A stretch of 64,000 bases of DNA from Bradyrhizobium ontarionense (GTDB lineage Bacteria; Pseudomonadota; Alphaproteobacteria; Rhizobiales; Xanthobacteraceae): positions 3,038,001-3,102,000 of the forward strand of contig NZ_CP088156.1 in NCBI RefSeq assembly GCF_021088345.1. Direction: 5' to 3'. Shown here in pieces: positions 60,148 through 64,000 of the stretch. Position numbers and translations under genes: made by a program. Below the pieces are notes generated by a model. That model made no database searches and was not told where the DNA came from. It saw only the letters and a program-made list of their open reading frames with translations. Position 1 is the stretch's first letter, and each line of letters begins with the position of its first letter.

Positions 60148-60173
60148 AAACGGCGGCGAACAGGCCGCCGTTT
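60148..60173 (-). terminator. Terminator of the small gene upstream of glyQ
   Basis: A 10-bp perfect stem (AAACGGCGGC/GCCGCCGTTT, 6-base loop) followed on the minus strand by TTTTC, 20 bp after the stop of the small gene at 60192. Confidence 0.75.
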
Positions 60174-60191
60174 CGGGATCAGCAGGACGGG

Positions 60192-60383
60192 TCAGCCCGG
60201 CCGGTAGGCGCCCGTCACGGGATCGCGGCGCAGCGTCTTGATCTCGGCGGTCTGCGCGACCTCGGCGGCGCGCGACAGTCGCGCCTCTTCGAGCTCCCGG
60301 TTGATCTTCTGCGCGGTCTTGTAGACCCAGCGAACCGCAGCAAGTCCGCCCAGCATACCCGCGAATGCAACGAACGGCGGCAT
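60192..60383 (-). CDS. Small single-helix membrane protein
   Basis: 63 residues: one membrane helix (about 3-20) followed by a charged helix (KINRELEEARLSRAAEVAQ) and a short tail. AAGGA seven bases before the ATG at 60383 fixes the start; longer in-frame versions lack such a site. Conserved hypothetical in related species as far as I can judge; function unknown. Confidence 0.7.
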   Translation of the reverse strand: MPPFVAFAGMLGGLAAVRWVYKTAQKINRELEEARLSRAAEVAQTAEIKTLRRDPVTGAYRPG

Positions 60384-60443
60384 CGGTCGATCCTTGTTCA
60401 TGAGAAGCGCCACCCCTGATTCGTATTCTCGCCGATCCCGGTT

Positions 60444-60469
60444 CCCCCCGCAATCCGGATTGCGAGGGG
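60444..60469. terminator. Hairpin after the S49 peptidase gene
   Basis: Perfect palindrome CGCAATCCGGATTGCG extended by CCCC/GGGG after one mismatch. It follows the peptidase stop by 27 bp. No T-tract. Confidence 0.5.
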
Positions 60470-60495
60470 CGAAATGGCGCAGCCATTTACCGGGT

Positions 60496-61413
60496 TCAGA
60501 ACCCGAATCGGGCCCATATCGCCCTGGTTTCGACCGCGGAGATCAGCTCCTCGGCCAGGCCCGCCCAGCCGAGCCCAAGGTTGCCAAATTCCAGGCTGCC
60601 CGCGCCCGGCGAGCGACGGCCAAGGAGGCCCGACAGCAGCCCTGCGGCCGGCGCCACTACGGGCATGGCGACCTTGTCGCCGAACCGGGCCCGCAGCACC
60701 GCGCGCAGGTCGCCGATGGCGTCGGCAAGCCCGAGTGTCACGGCGGTGTCGCCGGCCCAGTATTCCCCGGTGAACAGCATATCGTCGGCGCCTTTCAGCC
60801 GGGCGCTGCGGCTCTCCTTGACCAGCGAGATGAACAGCGCGTGGATCTCGCGCTGGATGTTCTTCAGCCGCGCCACGTCATCAGGATTCTCGGGCAGAAA
60901 TGGATCGAGCATCGCCTTGTGCTCGCCGGCGGTATAGAGCCGGCGCTCGATGCCGATCTTCTTGATCAGATCCTGCAGTCCGAACGAGCCGCCGACCACG
61001 CCGATCGAGCCCAGGATCGAGGACGGATCGCAGAAGATCTCGTCGCCCGCGCAGGCGATCATGTAGCCGCCGGACGCGGCGACATCCTCGACGAACACCA
61101 GCACCGGAAGCTTCTTCTCGGTCGCGAGCTGGCGGATGCGCAGATAGATCTGGCGCGACTGCACCGGCGAGCCGCCGGGCGAATTGATGACCAGCGCCAC
61201 CGCCTTGGCGTTGCGCATCGAAAACGCACGCTCCAGCATCTTGGCAACGCCGGCAAGCGTCAGCCCCGGACGCAGCGGCGTCACCGCGCCGATCACGCCG
61301 GACAGGCGAACGACGGGCACCACCGGTGCGCCGCGCAGCCTTGCTGGAAGCAGCGCCTTCAACCGATCGAAAGGCCCCGCCACATCACCTGGTTGTGTCA
61401 AATCGTCCACCAT
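60496..61413 (-). CDS. sppA: S49-family signal peptide peptidase-like protein (SppA-like)
   Basis: 305 residues. The catalytic serine is in EDVAASGGYMIA, with the downstream SSILGSIGVVGG block and a candidate lysine in DLIKKIGIE. Substrate-binding INSPGG is also present. S49 enzymes degrade signal peptides or membrane protein fragments. This version has one catalytic domain, as in short alphaproteobacterial SppA. GAGGTAACAGG precedes the ATG at 61413. Confidence 0.9.
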   Translation of the reverse strand: MVDDLTQPGDVAGPFDRLKALLPARLRGAPVVPVVRLSGVIGAVTPLRPGLTLAGVAKMLERAFSMRNAKAVALVINSPGGSPVQSRQIYLRIRQLATEKKLPVLVFVEDVAASGGYMIACAGDEIFCDPSSILGSIGVVGGSFGLQDLIKKIGIERRLYTAGEHKAMLDPFLPENPDDVARLKNIQREIHALFISLVKESRSARLKGADDMLFTGEYWAGDTAVTLGLADAIGDLRAVLRARFGDKVAMPVVAPAAGLLSGLLGRRSPGAGSLEFGNLGLGWAGLAEELISAVETRAIWARFGF

Positions 61414-61535
61414 CCTGTTACCTCGGATTAACCACTTTTTATCGCGCCGCTGCCATTCAAAGGGCTGGAACGAGCCTTGCAATGGCCTGGGCAATTGCAC
61501 GGCGAGCCAAGTTGCAGAGAGCGGCGGAGGAATTC

Positions 61536-61634
61536 ATGAAGGCCTACCTGTTGATGCTGCTGATCGGTACTCTATTGACGGCGATCCGTTTCACGACGGT
61601 AACCGAACGCCAATCCGAAGCGCAGACGCAATAA
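61536..61634 (+). CDS. 32-residue small membrane protein
   Basis: A tiny frame (MKAYLLMLLIGTLLTAI, then a polar tail) with a near-ideal ribosome binding site GGCGGAGGAATTC before its ATG. One membrane helix is expected at residues 3-18. Such short membrane proteins are rarely annotated; function unknown. It is divergent from the S49 peptidase gene. Confidence 0.65.
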   Translation: MKAYLLMLLIGTLLTAIRFTTVTERQSEAQTQ

Positions 61635-61647
61635 CGTCTGACCCCCA

Positions 61648-62421
61648 TCAACCGTTCAGGGGGCCGGCCAAGGCCAGCGCCCCCTGCCCCTCCAGCACGC
61701 GTACCACCTCGTCGCTCGGTCCGCCTGCCGCCTCATTCAGCATCACACCCGCGAGCATTTGGGTCGGCGCCCGGCCTCCCTTGACGGCCCTCACCAGAAT
61801 ACGAATGGCCGGCCGCGCCGGATGGCCGTGAACGGGTTGAACGGCTAGGCTGCCGAAGCCGCGCGTCAGCGCCGCCAGAACCTCCCCCAAGCCATCCGCA
61901 CGCCAGATCAGCGTCAGCACACCACCTGATTTCAGCATCCGTCGCGCCGCCTGCGTCCAGATCTCCAGCGTCGTCGCGGTGGACATATGGGCAGCCGCGC
62001 GGGTCGCATCGGGTGAGGCACGATGACGCGCGGCGTCATGGAAGGGCGGATTCATCAGGACCACGTCGACACTGTCGGACCCGAGCCCGGCGGCGGCGAA
62101 GGCGGCGGCGTCCGCAGCCACATCGAGCACGGCGACATCCGCCTGCAGTTCGTTGGCGCGTGCATTGTCGCGCGCAAGGCTCGCCAGACCCGGCTCGCGC
62201 TCGACCAGCGTCAGTGCGACGCCATCCACCCGCCTGGCCAGCGCCAGCCCGGCCGTTCCGACCCCGGCGCCGAGGTCGACCACGCGATCGCCCGGGCGCG
62301 CGGCCGTGGCCGCCGCGAGCAGGATTGCATCATGGCCGGCGCGATGCCCCGAGGTCGGCTGCCGCAGCCGCAGCCGGCCACCGAGCACGGCGTCTTCGGA
62401 GATGTCGGCGGCGTCACTCAT
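61648..62421 (-). CDS. TrmN6-like tRNA/DNA adenine-N6 methyltransferase
   Basis: 257 residues. SAM motif I is VVDLGAGVGTAGLALA and the catalytic NPPF (VVLMNPPFHD) marks an amino-methyltransferase of the YfiC/TrmN6 group, which methylates A37 of tRNA-Val. The start ATG overlaps the preceding DUF2007 gene by eight bases, so the two are coupled. GHRAGHDAILLAA near the N-terminus is also typical. Confidence 0.85.
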   Translation of the reverse strand: MSDAADISEDAVLGGRLRLRQPTSGHRAGHDAILLAAATAARPGDRVVDLGAGVGTAGLALARRVDGVALTLVEREPGLASLARDNARANELQADVAVLDVAADAAAFAAAGLGSDSVDVVLMNPPFHDAARHRASPDATRAAAHMSTATTLEIWTQAARRMLKSGGVLTLIWRADGLGEVLAALTRGFGSLAVQPVHGHPARPAIRILVRAVKGGRAPTQMLAGVMLNEAAGGPSDEVVRVLEGQGALALAGPLNG

Positions 62422-62641
62422 CGGCGCGCAGTTCATGCGCGAGACCGGCCTCGGTGAGGAGACGGCGGGCCTCGACGTTGTCGTCCTCATGGACCAGGAT
62501 CCGGCGCGGCAGAATGCCGAGCGAGCCCTCGATGATGCTCATGTTCTGGTCGAGCACGAGATGATGGATGTTGGCGCCGTCGAGCAGCGCCCCGATCGCC
62601 GAAACCAGCACGATATCGTTGGTCCGAACCAATTCCTTCAA
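62414..62641 (-). CDS. DUF2007 small signal-transducing-like protein
   Basis: 75 residues matching DUF2007 (ELVRTNDIVLVSAIGALLDG, LDQNMSIIEGSLGILPRR). The family start falls on a TTG codon at 62641, preceded by GGAG nine bases upstream, so TTG initiation is likely. Function unknown. Overlaps the methyltransferase gene downstream. Confidence 0.85.
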   Translation of the reverse strand: MKELVRTNDIVLVSAIGALLDGANIHHLVLDQNMSIIEGSLGILPRRILVHEDDNVEARRLLTEAGLAHELRADE

Positions 62642-62762
62642 TCGTTATGTCTCCGTGCCGGCTTGTGTCAAAGAAGGCTGGGTCAAGGTTCCGTGTCTGC
62701 CCTTGCCGCGTGCAACGGCAGTTTCTATTGTCGTTGCCAGGATAGCAAAATTGGAGACCAGC

Positions 62763-63773
62763 GTGGCGGTTATCGTACCTTTCGAGAGCCCATCGGGAGC
62801 TTCGATCGATGGGCTGGTCGGGCTGGTCGCAGCCGACATGGAACGGGTCAACACCACGATTCTGTCGCGGACCGGCTCCGACGTGACGATGATCCCGGAG
62901 GTCGCCAATCACCTGATTTCCTCGGGCGGCAAGCGGCTGCGGCCGATGCTGACGCTCGCCATGGCGCACCTCACGGGATACCCGGGCGACGGACACATCA
63001 AGCTCGCCGCCGCGGTCGAATTCATGCACACGGCGACCCTTCTCCATGACGACGTGGTTGACGAGAGCGAAATGCGCCGGGGCAAATTGTCCGCGCGCAT
63101 GCTGTGGGGCAACGAGGCCAGCGTGCTGGTCGGCGACTTCCTGCTCGGGCAGGCGTTCCGCATGATGGTCGAGGTCGGCTCGCTGCGCGCGCTCGACATC
63201 CTGTCGGCCGCCGCGGCCACGATCGCCGAAGGCGAGGTGATGCAGCTCGCCGCCGCCAAGAACACCGCGACCACCGAGGACGAATATCTCGCCGTGATCC
63301 GCGGCAAGACGGCGGAGCTGTTCGCGGCCGCCTGCGAGGTCGGTCCGGTGCTCGCCGATCGCCCCAAGGCCGAGCAGGCCGCATCGCGCTCGTTCGGCAT
63401 GAATCTCGGCATCGCCTTCCAGCTCGTCGACGACGTGCTCGACTATGGCGGCAAGGCCGCCAAGCTCGGCAAGAACATCGGCGACGATTTCCGCGAGGGC
63501 AAGATCACGCTTCCGGTCGTGCTCGCGTTCCGCCGGGGCAGCGACAGCGAGCGCGCGTTCTGGATCAAGTCGCTGGAACGCGGCGAGATCAGCGATCATG
63601 ATCTCGATCATGCGATCGGGCTGATGAACAAGCACCGCGCGCTCGAGGACACGATCAGCCGCGCGCATCACTACGGCGCGATGGCGGTCGATGCGCTGGC
63701 GCTGTTCCCGGCCTCGCCGATGAAGGCGGCGCTCGGGCAGGTCGTGGCGTTCTGTTTGGCGCGGTCGCATTAG
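62763..63773 (+). CDS. ispB: Polyprenyl diphosphate synthase (octaprenyl type)
   Basis: 336 residues. Both aspartate-rich motifs are intact: LLHDDVVDE and FQLVDDVLDY. Long-chain trans-prenyltransferase making the ubiquinone side chain. The GTG at 62763 is the start, with GGAG seven bases upstream and the expected N-terminus (VAVIVPFESPSG); an open frame upstream is not coding. Chain length cannot be read reliably from sequence. Confidence 0.92.
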   Translation: MAVIVPFESPSGASIDGLVGLVAADMERVNTTILSRTGSDVTMIPEVANHLISSGGKRLRPMLTLAMAHLTGYPGDGHIKLAAAVEFMHTATLLHDDVVDESEMRRGKLSARMLWGNEASVLVGDFLLGQAFRMMVEVGSLRALDILSAAAATIAEGEVMQLAAAKNTATTEDEYLAVIRGKTAELFAAACEVGPVLADRPKAEQAASRSFGMNLGIAFQLVDDVLDYGGKAAKLGKNIGDDFREGKITLPVVLAFRRGSDSERAFWIKSLERGEISDHDLDHAIGLMNKHRALEDTISRAHHYGAMAVDALALFPASPMKAALGQVVAFCLARSH

Positions 63774-63840
63774 TGACCAACACACACGCGGTCATGCCCC
63801 GCGAAGGCCGGGCATCCAGTACACCGCGGTGCTCATGACT

Positions 63841-64000
63841 GCGCCCTCTCCCCTTGCGGGCGAGGGCATGTCGGACAGAGCGGCAAACTCGGTCGGGTGA
63901 GGGGTATGCCTCCACGAGCGTTGTTTGCGGAGAGATACCCCTTACCCAACCGAGTGCGTTGATGGGCCGGCGATGCCCTCTCCCGCAAGGGGAGAGGGCG
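63841..64000. repeat. Large inverted repeat, copy 2 (reaches the window edge)
   Basis: Same element as 27567-27727, with outer arms GCGCCCTCTCCCCTTGCGGG and inner CTCGGTCGGGTGAGGGGT/ACCCCTTACCCAACCGAG. It probably ends one or two bases beyond the window. A palindromic repeat half (CCCCGCGAAGGCCGGGCATC at 63798) precedes it. Confidence 0.85.

Overview
The window looks like a chromosomal piece of a Bradyrhizobium-type alphaproteobacterium. It is GC-rich, and most proteins read like the Bradyrhizobium/Nitrobacteraceae versions of their families (DUF1236, DUF6894, DUF2007, TIGR02301, SseB-like, SleB-like hydrolase). The intergenic palindromic repeats are also of the kind common in that group. No rRNA, phage or CRISPR array is visible. 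One tRNA (Pro, CGG) is present.

Left part (1-19.5 kb), accessory catabolism. An AraC-like gene runs off the left edge. Next, on the minus strand, come a secreted catalase-like peroxidase, a MarR regulator and an FAD-dependent aromatic-type monooxygenase, with a clear MarR-type palindrome just before the monooxygenase. The centrepiece is a complete soluble di-iron monooxygenase operon of the MimABCD/propane-monooxygenase class, about 10 kb on the minus strand: Zn-alcohol dehydrogenase, two small unknown genes coupled by an ATGA overlap, hydroxylase large subunit, reductase, small subunit, coupling protein, amidohydrolase, DUF59 protein and a GroEL-like chaperonin. Two paralogous AcoR/MimR-type sigma-54 activators flank it. 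A sigma-54 promoter with exact GG-N10-GC spacing and a 17-bp palindrome about 90 bp upstream of it lie in front of the dehydrogenase. A likely role is growth on acetone, isopropanol, small alkanes or phenols.

Middle part (19.6-35.6 kb), mostly core plus-strand genes: tRNA-Pro, Sua5/TsaC, a D-2-hydroxyacid dehydrogenase, GNAT, two Nudix proteins, an SRAP peptidase, dihydroorotase, YgfZ, Tag, an HD hydrolase with two tiny membrane proteins, a tyrosine-phosphatase-like protein and a DUF2339 membrane protein. A 1.5-kb stretch (26.4-27.9 kb) is a pile-up of palindromic repeats.

Right part (35.6-64 kb): two tandem methyl-accepting chemotaxis proteins sharing an upstream element; AcuI-like reductase; MFS transporter; a divergent NadB homologue; an IS630 remnant; a SEL1-type membrane protein; a two-domain solute-binding protein joining a LivK-like and a TAXI-like domain; a SleB hydrolase; pyruvate phosphate dikinase with a histone-like Lys/Ala/Pro tail; then glyQ and glyS separated by a DUF559 endonuclease-like gene and its repeats. 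glyS carries an AT-richer internal segment that looks acquired. The window ends with an S49 peptidase, a TrmN6-like methyltransferase, DUF2007, a polyprenyl diphosphate synthase and a large inverted repeat also present at 27.6 kb.
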